Source: an uncultured Flavonifractor sp. (GTDB lineage Bacteria; Bacillota; Clostridia; Oscillospirales; Oscillospiraceae). Taken from it: a DNA stretch of 64,000 nucleotides. The DNA is taken from NCBI GenBank assembly GCA_947384055.1, contig CANDFO010000002.1, positions 1 through 64,000 of the forward strand, written 5' to 3'. How positions within the stretch are numbered: the stretch's first letter is position 1; every line of letters begins with the position of its first letter. Below, piece by piece: positions 57,863 to 64,000 of this stretch. A program made the translations under genes and the position numbers. A model generated the notes under the pieces. That model saw only the letters and a list, made by a program, of their open reading frames with translations, was not told the DNA's origin and did no database searches.

Positions 57863-58197
57863 TTTTTTAGCTGCCGGCAGCGCTCCTCTCCGTCGTCGGG
57901 GCCGGGGTCCTCCGCCCGGTCGAAGTCCGCCCAGCGCCGGGCCAGCGTTCCAATCTGCCGGGAGGTCATCCCCTCCAGCACCGCCGCCCCGTCTGGAAAG
58001 ACGGCCTGCTTCTCCCGCTCCAGCGCTCTGGCCAGCAGGCAGGCATTGGCGCAGAGGGCCTGCTCCCGCTCCCCCTGGGCCAGCGCCCGGGCCTCTCGCC
58101 GGGTCTCCAGCACCTCTCTGGCGCTGAGCAGGCGCAGGCTCATCCCATTCTCCAGCTCCAGCCGCTCAGCACCGTATAAAAAGAACCGTTCTTCCAT
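57856..58197 (-). CDS. Tail assembly chaperone, short form (XkdN position)
   Basis: This 113-residue, helical, charged protein (RLLSAREVLETRREARALAQ, LEGMTSRQIGTLARRW) directly follows the tail tube gene. It ends QLKKA at a TAG placed just behind an A7 slippery run. The position and the slippery end identify it as the chaperone that coats the tape during assembly. Sequence similarity to known chaperones is weak. Confidence 0.75.
   Translation of the reverse strand: MEERFFLYGAERLELENGMSLRLLSAREVLETRREARALAQGEREQALCANACLLARALEREKQAVFPDGAAVLEGMTSRQIGTLARRWADFDRAEDPGPDDGEERCRQLKKA
57862..57868 (-). other. Slippery heptamer for -1 ribosomal frameshift
   Basis: On the minus strand the zero frame reads CTA AAA AAA GCC TAG, which provides the heptamer A AAA AAA. 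A -1 slip gives AGC CTA GAG and continues open to 57566, exactly the frame of the next coding segment. GC-rich inverted repeats (GCACGCGCC with GGCGCGTGC) begin a few bases downstream and could form the stimulatory stem. Confidence 0.75.
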
Positions 58198-58208
58198 GCC
58201 GCGCCCCC

Positions 58209-58598
58209 TTAAACCGCCGTTTCAATCCGTCTGGCGGCTACCACTGTAATTTTCTCCACCACCATGGCCCCCAGCGTGCCCACCTCGCTGATCGTGCTCC
58301 ACTGGCAGCCGGAATAGATAATTCTTCGGTCCGGCTTGCAGATCACCAGGCTGAAATCCTCCATCTCGTGGAAATTCAATCCGTCCCGGATGGCCTCGTC
58401 CGTAGCGTACAGCCGGGTGAGCTCCACCACATGGCTGCGGGGCCCCGGAATGGTGGCCACAGGTTCATCCTCGCCGAAGGCCTCCACGTTCTGGCTGCTC
58501 CGGGCCGCCCGTGCGCTGTAGCTCTGGACTACGGCCACCTTTCTGCCGTCCACCTCCAGATAGATATCACAGCTGGTTGGAAATCCTGCAATTTTCAC
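58209..58598 (-). CDS. Phage tail tube protein (XkdM-like)
   Basis: At 129 residues this has SCDIYLEVDGRKVAVVQSYS, HVVELTRLYATDEAI and LVICKPDRRIIYSGC, in keeping with the inner tube protein of myophages (gp19/XkdM fold). It sits between sheath and chaperone genes as in PBSX. Length is close to the usual 140-150. Confidence 0.85.
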   Translation of the reverse strand: MKIAGFPTSCDIYLEVDGRKVAVVQSYSARAARSSQNVEAFGEDEPVATIPGPRSHVVELTRLYATDEAIRDGLNFHEMEDFSLVICKPDRRIIYSGCQWSTISEVGTLGAMVVEKITVVAARRIETAV

Positions 58599-58674
58599 AC
58601 GCCGTCCCCCTTTCGTTTTTTCCTCCGCGGCACGCCGCCATACTCCTGCCGCCGCTTTTCCGTGTGGCGTCCCG

Positions 58675-59703
58675 TCATACGGTGATATGGGCGCTGATCC
58701 AGATCTGATTAAGGCCGTAGGCCACAGTAAAGGAGAAGTCTACCAGACAGACGGTGGGGTTTTCCGTGTCAGCGGCCACCCGCACCCCGTCGTACCCGGT
58801 AATAATCTCCCGGGCCAGCTTATTTTCCAGCTCCAGCACCACTTGGGAACGGATCGCCCCCCTGCTCTGCTCGGTGTTTTTGGCCCGGCGGAATTTGGAG
58901 CGCAGGGCATTGCGCACGGCGGGGATCACGTCGTCCACAATGCGTATGGTGGTCAGCTCCCGCCAGGTGGCGTCGGCTGCCTCGCCGCTCCTGGTGCGGG
59001 TGGTAACGCCCCGGACCACGCTGACCTGTCCCCCCGTCTGTTCCAGGGGAGTCACGCCGCCCCGGACCAGCAGGTCAATTTCGCTGTCGCCATAGTTCTG
59101 GGTCAGCTCCTCCAGTCCCCGCAGCACCGCGCCTCCCAGGGGCACAGCGGGGTCGTTCTCTCCGGCGATGGCTCCGGCCGCCGCCGCTGCTGCCAGCCCG
59201 CCGCCGGCGCCGCCGGGGGCGAGCAGTACCACCCGCTCGCTGTTGACGGCCTCCGCCCGCTTCACCAGCTGGCTGACGGTCTCACCGGGGGAGCCCTGGA
59301 CCACGGCGATCCGCTCTCGCCGGGCGGCGGAGGCGGCCTCCACGCTGTCCCGCAGCTTCTGTTGTATGGTCAGGTCGGCGCTGTCGCACACCACCAGGGA
59401 GAGCTCCTCCTCCTGCAGGCGGGCAAAGGCGGCCTCATATCCGCTCTCGCCGGCCGTCGGCACGGCCTTTACCTGGGCCGCGCCGTTGAGGAACAATATC
59501 CTGGCCAGCCGTGTCAGCCCGTCCTCCGCCCCGAATTGGCTGACCGCGTCCTCATAGCGGCTCAGCTCGTACAGGGTACCCGCCGTCCCCTTTCCGCTGG
59601 CGGCCGCCAGACCCACGGTGCCGCCTCCGCCTCCGCCGCTGACCACCGCAGAGGCGTCATAGCTGGAGTAGACCCCCGGCCGTTCGTGTCTGATTGTGTT
59701 CAA
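58675..59703 (-). CDS. Contractile tail sheath protein (XkdK-like)
   Basis: This 342-residue protein starts RHERPGVYSSYDASAVVSGG as many sheath proteins do, has the middle VERVVLLAPGG-type SERVVLLAPGGAGGG, and a C-terminal domain with TIRIVDDVIPAVRNALRSKF and CLVDFSFTVAYGLNQI. It is shorter than PBSX-type sheaths (about 440-490 residues), so outer domains are reduced. Presence of a sheath makes this a contractile-tail particle. It overlaps the preceding gene by 4 bp. Confidence 0.9.
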   Translation of the reverse strand: MNTIRHERPGVYSSYDASAVVSGGGGGGTVGLAAASGKGTAGTLYELSRYEDAVSQFGAEDGLTRLARILFLNGAAQVKAVPTAGESGYEAAFARLQEEELSLVVCDSADLTIQQKLRDSVEAASAARRERIAVVQGSPGETVSQLVKRAEAVNSERVVLLAPGGAGGGLAAAAAAGAIAGENDPAVPLGGAVLRGLEELTQNYGDSEIDLLVRGGVTPLEQTGGQVSVVRGVTTRTRSGEAADATWRELTTIRIVDDVIPAVRNALRSKFRRAKNTEQSRGAIRSQVVLELENKLAREIITGYDGVRVAADTENPTVCLVDFSFTVAYGLNQIWISAHITV

Positions 59704-60197
59704 GCTCTGCCCTCTCCTCTCACCATAAAGTCCAGGAACGCGCCGCCCTCCTCCGCCACGGCGTAGAGGAAGCCCTCGCAGAGGGCCTCTGCCGGACAGC
59801 AGAACAGCCCGCTATCCTGTTCATACCGGATTGCGCCGCAGGAGAGCTCTTTTACCCTCAGCCCCTCCGGGCCGGAGCGGCGGAGGGCCTGGACCAGCCG
59901 GTCAAAGGCCGACCGCAGGCCCTCCGCGCCGCACCCCTTGGGGGCGTACAGGTCCAGCCCGAAGGTCAGCCGGACCCTGCGCCCGTAGAGCTCCTCCCAG
60001 CGCCCGGTCTCCCGGTTGTACCGCTCCCCCAGGTAGTCCTGGAACCCGCCCGGTCCCCCTTGGCAGGCCCGCAGGGATACCGCCGCGGCCACATGGTTCC
60101 GGCGAACCCTGGCCTCCTCCGGCCAGGCGCACAGGGCATCGATGTCCTGTGCCCGCAGGAATTCCGCCATCCGTTCCCTCGCCCGGTCCAGCGTCAT
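59700..60197 (-). CDS. Phage neck/tail-completion protein (YqbJ/XkdJ position)
   Basis: At 165 residues this has VRLTFGLDLYAPKGCGAEGL, then RVKELSCGAIRYEQDSGLF and AEEGGAFLDFMVRG. It lies just upstream of the sheath gene, where tail terminator or completion proteins are encoded. Assignment is by position and general likeness; confidence in exact role is limited. It overlaps neighbours by 4 bp at both ends. Confidence 0.7.
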   Translation of the reverse strand: MTLDRARERMAEFLRAQDIDALCAWPEEARVRRNHVAAAVSLRACQGGPGGFQDYLGERYNRETGRWEELYGRRVRLTFGLDLYAPKGCGAEGLRSAFDRLVQALRRSGPEGLRVKELSCGAIRYEQDSGLFCCPAEALCEGFLYAVAEEGGAFLDFMVRGEGRA

Positions 60198-60529
60198 AGT
60201 TCCGCCACCTCCCGGTCCCGTCTCCGCAGAACGGCCCGCCAGTGGTTCAGCTCCTCCCCCAGGCAGACCGGCTGAGCGGCAATCACCTCATACTCCTCCC
60301 CCCGCCAGCGGACATATCCGCCCTCCGGGGAAACCGCGGGGCTGCCCAGATAGCGCCAGCGGTCCTGCCGCACCCGTCCCAGGGGGGTGGGCAGCTCCTG
60401 CTCCTCCCGGCGGGGCAGCGGCTGCACAAAGGCCCGGCAGGGAATGCCCAGCGGCTCCCCCGGGACGAGGATCTCCACCCTCTGTCCATACCGCTCCAGC
60501 AGGGCGGAAAACACCTTTGCGGGGCTCAA
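60194..60529 (-). CDS. Phage head-tail joining protein (YqbH/XkdH position)
   Basis: This 111-residue protein starts at a TTG (60529) that overlaps the previous stop (TTGA), with GGGGGG 7 nt upstream. It has ALLERYGQRVEILV, WRYLGSPAVSPEGGYVRWRG and EEYEVIAAQPVCLGEELNHW; this strand pattern is typical of small head-closure proteins. Role is inferred from position. Confidence 0.7.
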   Translation of the reverse strand: MSPAKVFSALLERYGQRVEILVPGEPLGIPCRAFVQPLPRREEQELPTPLGRVRQDRWRYLGSPAVSPEGGYVRWRGEEYEVIAAQPVCLGEELNHWRAVLRRRDREVAEL

Positions 60530-60888
60530 CCGGGCACCCCCCGAAAGATAAAGCCGCTGTCCCGAAGGAAGGGCGCCAGCACTTGCCTGGCCTGGCGGCG
60601 CAGATTCTCCCGCCGGGCGGCGTCTCCTCCGGTCCTGGTCTGGACGGAGACGTCGCCGGCGGCAAAGCGCTCCACGCCGTCCTCCCGGCCCGCCGTCAGC
60701 GCGGCCAGGGCCAGCCACGCGGCGGCCAGGGGGAACAACCCGCCGCACTCCTCTGGGGAGAGGCCCTCCTTCAGCCACCCGGCGGCCTCCTGCCCGGCGG
60801 CGGCGCAGAGGACTCGGAGGGCGGCCAGCTCGCCGGCCTCCACCCGCCCCAGGGTCTTGGCCAGCACAAAGATCTCCTCCTCCATCAC
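60526..60888 (-). CDS. Phage head-tail connector protein (gp6/YqbG-like)
   Basis: This 120-residue, mostly helical protein has LFPLAAAWLALAALTAG and VSVQTRTGGDAARRENLRRQA, in line with DNA-packaging connector (adaptor) proteins next to the major capsid gene. Four-base overlaps link it to both neighbours. Confidence 0.7.
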   Translation of the reverse strand: MMEEEIFVLAKTLGRVEAGELAALRVLCAAAGQEAAGWLKEGLSPEECGGLFPLAAAWLALAALTAGREDGVERFAAGDVSVQTRTGGDAARRENLRRQARQVLAPFLRDSGFIFRGVPG

Positions 60889-61904
60889 AGGGCCAGCACC
60901 CTGGAGGCCCCGTTGAAGAGCTTGGCGAAGCCGCTGACGCTGGTAATCGCCGCCCGCTCCAGCTGGCGGTCGATGAGCTTGTCGTACTCCACCAGCACGT
61001 CGGAGCCCTGTACCATCTCCAGGGCGTAATTCCGGTCCAGCCCGATGAGCTTTCCGCTCTCCAGGGCGGAGGTGCGCAGCAGCGTGGCGCCCAGGGGGGT
61101 GGCCAGCCTGCCGGTGCCCTGGAAGTTGAGACCCGTCAGGGGATTCTGGAATTCGGTGAGCTTGAGCATCTGAAGCATTACGTCGCCGGACACCAGCAGG
61201 GTATTCATCTCATAGGGGTCGAACTGGGCCCAGAAGTCCACCAGGTCGCTGTAGGTGAGCTTTTTCCCGGCGCTCTCCGGCAGGGCCGTGACCTGGGCGG
61301 GGTTGTCGTTGCCGTCGCCGTGGAGCAGCACGTCAATGGCGTCCTCCAGATGCATCCGGTTGATGTGCGCACCAATCTGCCGCAGAGTGACGGAGAAGAG
61401 GTCCAGCTTCTGTCCCCGGATGGCCTCATAGGAGGCCACCAGCATCCGCCCCCGCTTGTGAAGGCGGACCAGATTCTCCTGGGTTTTTACCTCAGTCTGC
61501 GGGATGGCCGCGCCCTCTTCCACCCGGCGCAGCGCCTTGTCCTCATCCCCGGGGACCGAGGCGATAGAGCGATAGTCCATGCCGTCGAACCGGGTGACGG
61601 CGGCGGTAATATGGGGCAGCAGGTCGCTCTCCTCCATGCCCTGCCGCACGGAGCGGGCAATGTATTCCGGGAAGAGCACCGCGGACTGAGAGGTGCGGAA
61701 AAACTTCTCCACCGTGTCGGACCCCGCGCCCTTAACCTTGATATCAAAGCGCTTCAGCTGCCGCTGATAGGCGTCCAGGCCCTCCAGAGGCGTGCCCTTA
61801 TAGGCCTCGGAGGGGTCCTCCCGCTCCAGGGTCTGGGTAAAGGAACGTCCCGCTTCGCCGTACATGCCCTTTTCCAGCTTGAGATTGTCATACCGGTAAG
61901 CCAT
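60885..61904 (-). CDS. Phage major capsid protein
   Basis: At 339 residues this has VEKFFRTSQSAVLFPEYIAR near the start (phage coat N-arm region), TRFDGMDYRSIASV, LRQIGAHINRMHLEDAIDVL and a P-domain-like end TPLGATLLRTSALESGKLIG. Content and position after protease and decoration genes fit an HK97-fold coat protein. AAGGAGGG precedes the ATG at 61904; a longer frame overlapping the decoration gene is not used. Confidence 0.85.
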   Translation of the reverse strand: MAYRYDNLKLEKGMYGEAGRSFTQTLEREDPSEAYKGTPLEGLDAYQRQLKRFDIKVKGAGSDTVEKFFRTSQSAVLFPEYIARSVRQGMEESDLLPHITAAVTRFDGMDYRSIASVPGDEDKALRRVEEGAAIPQTEVKTQENLVRLHKRGRMLVASYEAIRGQKLDLFSVTLRQIGAHINRMHLEDAIDVLLHGDGNDNPAQVTALPESAGKKLTYSDLVDFWAQFDPYEMNTLLVSGDVMLQMLKLTEFQNPLTGLNFQGTGRLATPLGATLLRTSALESGKLIGLDRNYALEMVQGSDVLVEYDKLIDRQLERAAITSVSGFAKLFNGASRVLAL

Positions 61905-61918
61905 ATGCCTTTCCCTCC

Positions 61919-62257
61919 TTACAGTTTTACGACGGCCTTTCCGTCCTGGGCGCTGACCACCAGATACGGATTTCCCCCGCTCTCGTCCTTCTGCACGCCG
62001 CCCCTGCCGTCGGCGGACAGCTTGATCCATCCGGCCGCAACGCCGTCTCCCGCGCCCACCTGGACCAAACCATCCAGCTGAACGCTGGTGTACCCGTCCC
62101 TGACGCACAGGGCCGCGCCGCAGAACCGGTCGCCAGCGGCGCAGGGTCCCACGGCGCCGCTGCCGGTGAGCTTCACCATTTCGCCCTCTGCCACCGCTCC
62201 CTCACAGGCGAAGGTAGCGGCAGTCTCGCCAATTCCCTCAAAAGAAATGTTGTTCAT
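61919..62257 (-). CDS. Capsid decoration-like protein (DUF2190 type)
   Basis: This 112-residue protein has ATFACEGAVAEGEMVKLTGS, DRFCGAALCVRDGYTSVQL and a beta-rich end, the pattern of small head-decoration or head-fibre proteins found between protease and coat genes. AAAGGAG lies before the ATG. Confidence 0.7.
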   Translation of the reverse strand: MNNISFEGIGETAATFACEGAVAEGEMVKLTGSGAVGPCAAGDRFCGAALCVRDGYTSVQLDGLVQVGAGDGVAAGWIKLSADGRGGVQKDESGGNPYLVVSAQDGKAVVKL

Positions 62258-62313
62258 GCTTCAAGCTCCTTTCTCCAGCTTTTATCCCAGCTGCAGGGCG
62301 CGCCCGCGCCCTG

Positions 62314-63207
62314 TCAGATCAGGAACGCCCTGTTGGAGGCCTGCGCCGGCTGTTCTCCGCCGTCGTAGTGCAGCTGGGTGTGGAGGGGAAACCGACTGTC
62401 CAGCTGCCGCTGGTAGGCTTTTTTCAGCGCGGCCAGCTCCTCCTCCTCCAGCTTTGCGGCAATCCGTTTTTGCACATCCCCGTCCAGCTCCGGCTGAACC
62501 AGTCCCCCCAGCCGCGTAACCTCCCGGCGGAGCTCCTCCAGATATTTCCGCCCCAGGGCGGCCTCCCGCTCCAGCCGTTCCATCCGGTTCTCCGGCCGGA
62601 AGCCCTTGAGCACCCCGGCATTGGGCTGTGCGGGCACAGCCACGAAAGACCACTCATAGGCGTCGGAAGCGTCAATGAGCTCCGTCCAGCAGAGCTTTTC
62701 TCCGTACAGCTCCCCATTTACATGGGGACAGGCCCCCTGCTCCCGGACCTCTCCGCCGCAGATGGAGCACCGGGCGTTTTTGACGGCGCAGCTGACAGAG
62801 ACCTCCCGTTTAATCCCCGCCTCAATTTCGGCAATCAGGTCCCGGTTGGTCTCGGTGCGCAGCATATAGGCGTAGCCCTTCAGATAGCAATAGGGATCTC
62901 CCGCCCTGGTAAGCCGCTTTTCCCGCACCAGCTCGGTCCGGTAAATCCGGGCGGTCTGCCCCCGCGCGCTCCACTGATGGTCAAAGATACCGCTTTTTCC
63001 CACGAAGAGCTTGGCCAGCTCCTCCAGTGTCTCCGCGGGGAAGCGTTCCCCGTCCCGGTCGATCTCGTTGTCGCACAGCCGCACGCTGAAGGTATAGAGC
63101 TCCTCCGCCCGCAGGGGCCTGCGGCTCAGCTGATTGATGAGGCCCAGCTCCGTTTTGTCCGGCGCTGTGCCGGCGCTGATATCCGCTTCCTTGGTAATCC
63201 GCATCAT
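62314..63207 (-). CDS. Phage prohead protease / scaffold-type protein (XkdF-like)
   Basis: At 297 residues the N-terminal half resembles phage maturation proteases (TFSVRLCDNEIDRDGERFP, GKSGIFDHQWSARGQTARIY, YEWSFVAVPAQPNAGVLKG). An unusual Cys cluster (CSICGG ... ACPHVNG) near residues 150-165 may bind zinc. The C-terminal part (about 205-297) is coiled coil (MERLEREAALGRKYLEELRR, AAKLEEEELAALKKAYQRQL), as in protease-scaffold fusions. It follows the portal gene by 28 bp. Confidence 0.85.
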   Translation of the reverse strand: MMRITKEADISAGTAPDKTELGLINQLSRRPLRAEELYTFSVRLCDNEIDRDGERFPAETLEELAKLFVGKSGIFDHQWSARGQTARIYRTELVREKRLTRAGDPYCYLKGYAYMLRTETNRDLIAEIEAGIKREVSVSCAVKNARCSICGGEVREQGACPHVNGELYGEKLCWTELIDASDAYEWSFVAVPAQPNAGVLKGFRPENRMERLEREAALGRKYLEELRREVTRLGGLVQPELDGDVQKRIAAKLEEEELAALKKAYQRQLDSRFPLHTQLHYDGGEQPAQASNRAFLI

Positions 63208-63235
63208 TTTGTCTCCTTTCCTGCCGCAGGGCAGA

Positions 63236-64000
63236 TCACTGGCCGGCGCTCCCGGGATGCGCCTCGTTTTCCAGCCGCACCTTCCGGGCCTGTTCCCGGT
63301 AGAGCTCCGCCCTGGCCTCCTCCACCAGGTCCTGAAGGTTGATATCGACCCAGTCTATCGTCACACCCCCGCCGTATCCGTGCAGGCGCAGCCACAGCTC
63401 GCAGATGCGCTCCGCCACGGGGGTCAGATTCCGCCGAATAGCGGTAATCTCACTGGTCATCATGTCGGCCTGCTGAGCACTCATGCGCTCGGTGGCGGAC
63501 CAGGAGAGCCCCAGCAGGAACGGCGGAATCCCCGTTCGGGCGATGAGCTGCTCCAAAATCTGCCGCACGGGGACCTGGCTGTCCAGAACCTGGTTGTCGG
63601 CGCCGATCACCTTGATGTCTACGTCGCCTACGGCCACGAAATCCCGCACGCTGCCGTCCTTTCCGGCCTGCATTGCGCTGGACCACTCCTGGGCGATCTG
63701 CCGGCTGCGCTCCTGGGCCCAGACGCCGTCCATGCCGTCGGAGCCGGGCTTGCAGACCACGGCGAAGCGGACGTTGCCCATGCGCTCCCAGTTCATGCCC
63801 ACAGCCTGATAGATTTTCAGCAGAATTCCGGCCAAAAAGGGCATGGACCGCAGAAGGCTGACCCCGTAGGGACTGCCCACCTCCGGCTGAAAGGGGGTAA
63901 AGAGCAGCAGCTCCTGCCAGGGCAGGGGGCTCAGCCCGCCGCTGCTGTCCCGGGCGCACAGGGTAAACTGCAGGGGGGAATCCCCCTCCCGGATCTCCAC
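63236..64000 (-). CDS. Phage portal protein (5' end beyond window)
   Basis: This frame is open at the right edge; 254 residues are visible. It has LLLFTPFQPEVGSPYGVSLL, GMNWERMGNVRFAVVCKPG, then QLIARTGIPPFLLGLSW and MMTSEITAIRRNLTPVAERI, the typical C-terminal core of portal proteins that form the dodecameric DNA gate. The codon at 64000 is not a credible start. The terminase genes should lie just beyond the window on the same strand. Confidence 0.88.
   Translation of the reverse strand: MEIREGDSPLQFTLCARDSSGGLSPLPWQELLLFTPFQPEVGSPYGVSLLRSMPFLAGILLKIYQAVGMNWERMGNVRFAVVCKPGSDGMDGVWAQERSRQIAQEWSSAMQAGKDGSVRDFVAVGDVDIKVIGADNQVLDSQVPVRQILEQLIARTGIPPFLLGLSWSATERMSAQQADMMTSEITAIRRNLTPVAERICELWLRLHGYGGGVTIDWVDINLQDLVEEARAELYREQARKVRLENEAHPGSAGQ

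Noticed and set aside
1..64000. tRNA, rRNA or CRISPR features
   Set aside because: No GTTCGAATC-type T-arm with cloverleaf context, no rRNA motifs and no regularly spaced repeats were noticed. A dedicated tRNA scan was not possible.

Overview
The window looks like chromosome from a GC-rich, endospore-forming member of the Clostridia, most likely an Oscillospiraceae-type gut bacterium (Flavonifractor/Pseudoflavonifractor-like). The basis is the spoIIGA-sigE pair, IreB, RNase M5, YhaO/YhaN-like proteins, MtaB, BlaI/BlaR1-type regulators and a PBSX-like phage module, together with high GC, strong Shine-Dalgarno sites and sigma-A promoters with 17-18 bp spacers. The genus is an inference. I saw no tRNA, rRNA, CRISPR array or intact insertion sequence.

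Layout, left to right. (1) 1-5.4 kb: end of an oleate hydratase gene, the rplJ-rplL operon with its L10 leader, a small accessory patch (NeuD-like acetyltransferase, XRE regulator, integrase remnant), a guaA that encodes only the ATP-pyrophosphatase part of GMP synthase, and a DnaA-box cluster before ireB. (2) 5.7-10.7 kb: a BlaI/M56-peptidase pair and the spoIIGA-sigE sporulation operon, whose promoter has the peculiar 22-bp spacer known from Bacillus spoIIG. (3) 10.8-21.9 kb: tex, then a complete arginine operon read leftward as argG-argH-DUF6630-argC-argJ-argB-argD-argF, behind ArgR-like boxes. (4) 22-28.6 kb: pseudouridine catabolism (psuK, psuG), then a small XRE gene, comEC, holA and rnmV. 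(5) 29-36.3 kb: a MacAB-like efflux set (adaptor, permease, ATPase) downstream of a second BlaI/M56 pair. (6) 36.5-49.1 kb: a pyruvyltransferase/FrhB fusion, a rhomboid-like protein with a zinc-ribbon tail, galK-galT, an HPr-like protein without the active histidine, mtaB, a YmdB phosphodiesterase and a YhaO/YhaN pair. (7) 49.3-52.9 kb: cell-envelope genes (VanW family, DUF2461, polysaccharide deacetylase). (8) 53.0-64.0 kb, all on the minus strand and running off the right edge: a very compact PBSX-order head and contractile-tail module from portal to the gpI-like protein.

The most unusual structures are these. A dispersed intergenic element of about 206 bp has two full copies (28742-28947 and 39851-40057), each lying between convergent genes and each bracketed by two copies of one terminator-like hairpin. 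That hairpin is identical or nearly so within a locus but different between loci; two fragments of the element lie elsewhere. The phage module carries a clear A7 slippery site that joins two tail-chaperone reading frames, and it has no recognisable tape-measure gene in the expected position. A DnaA-box cluster lies next to guaA/ireB with no dnaA in view. A BlaR1-like protease has five tandem repeats of about 105 residues in place of a penicillin sensor. Starts were moved inward from the longest open frame wherever a Shine-Dalgarno site or family alignment required it.
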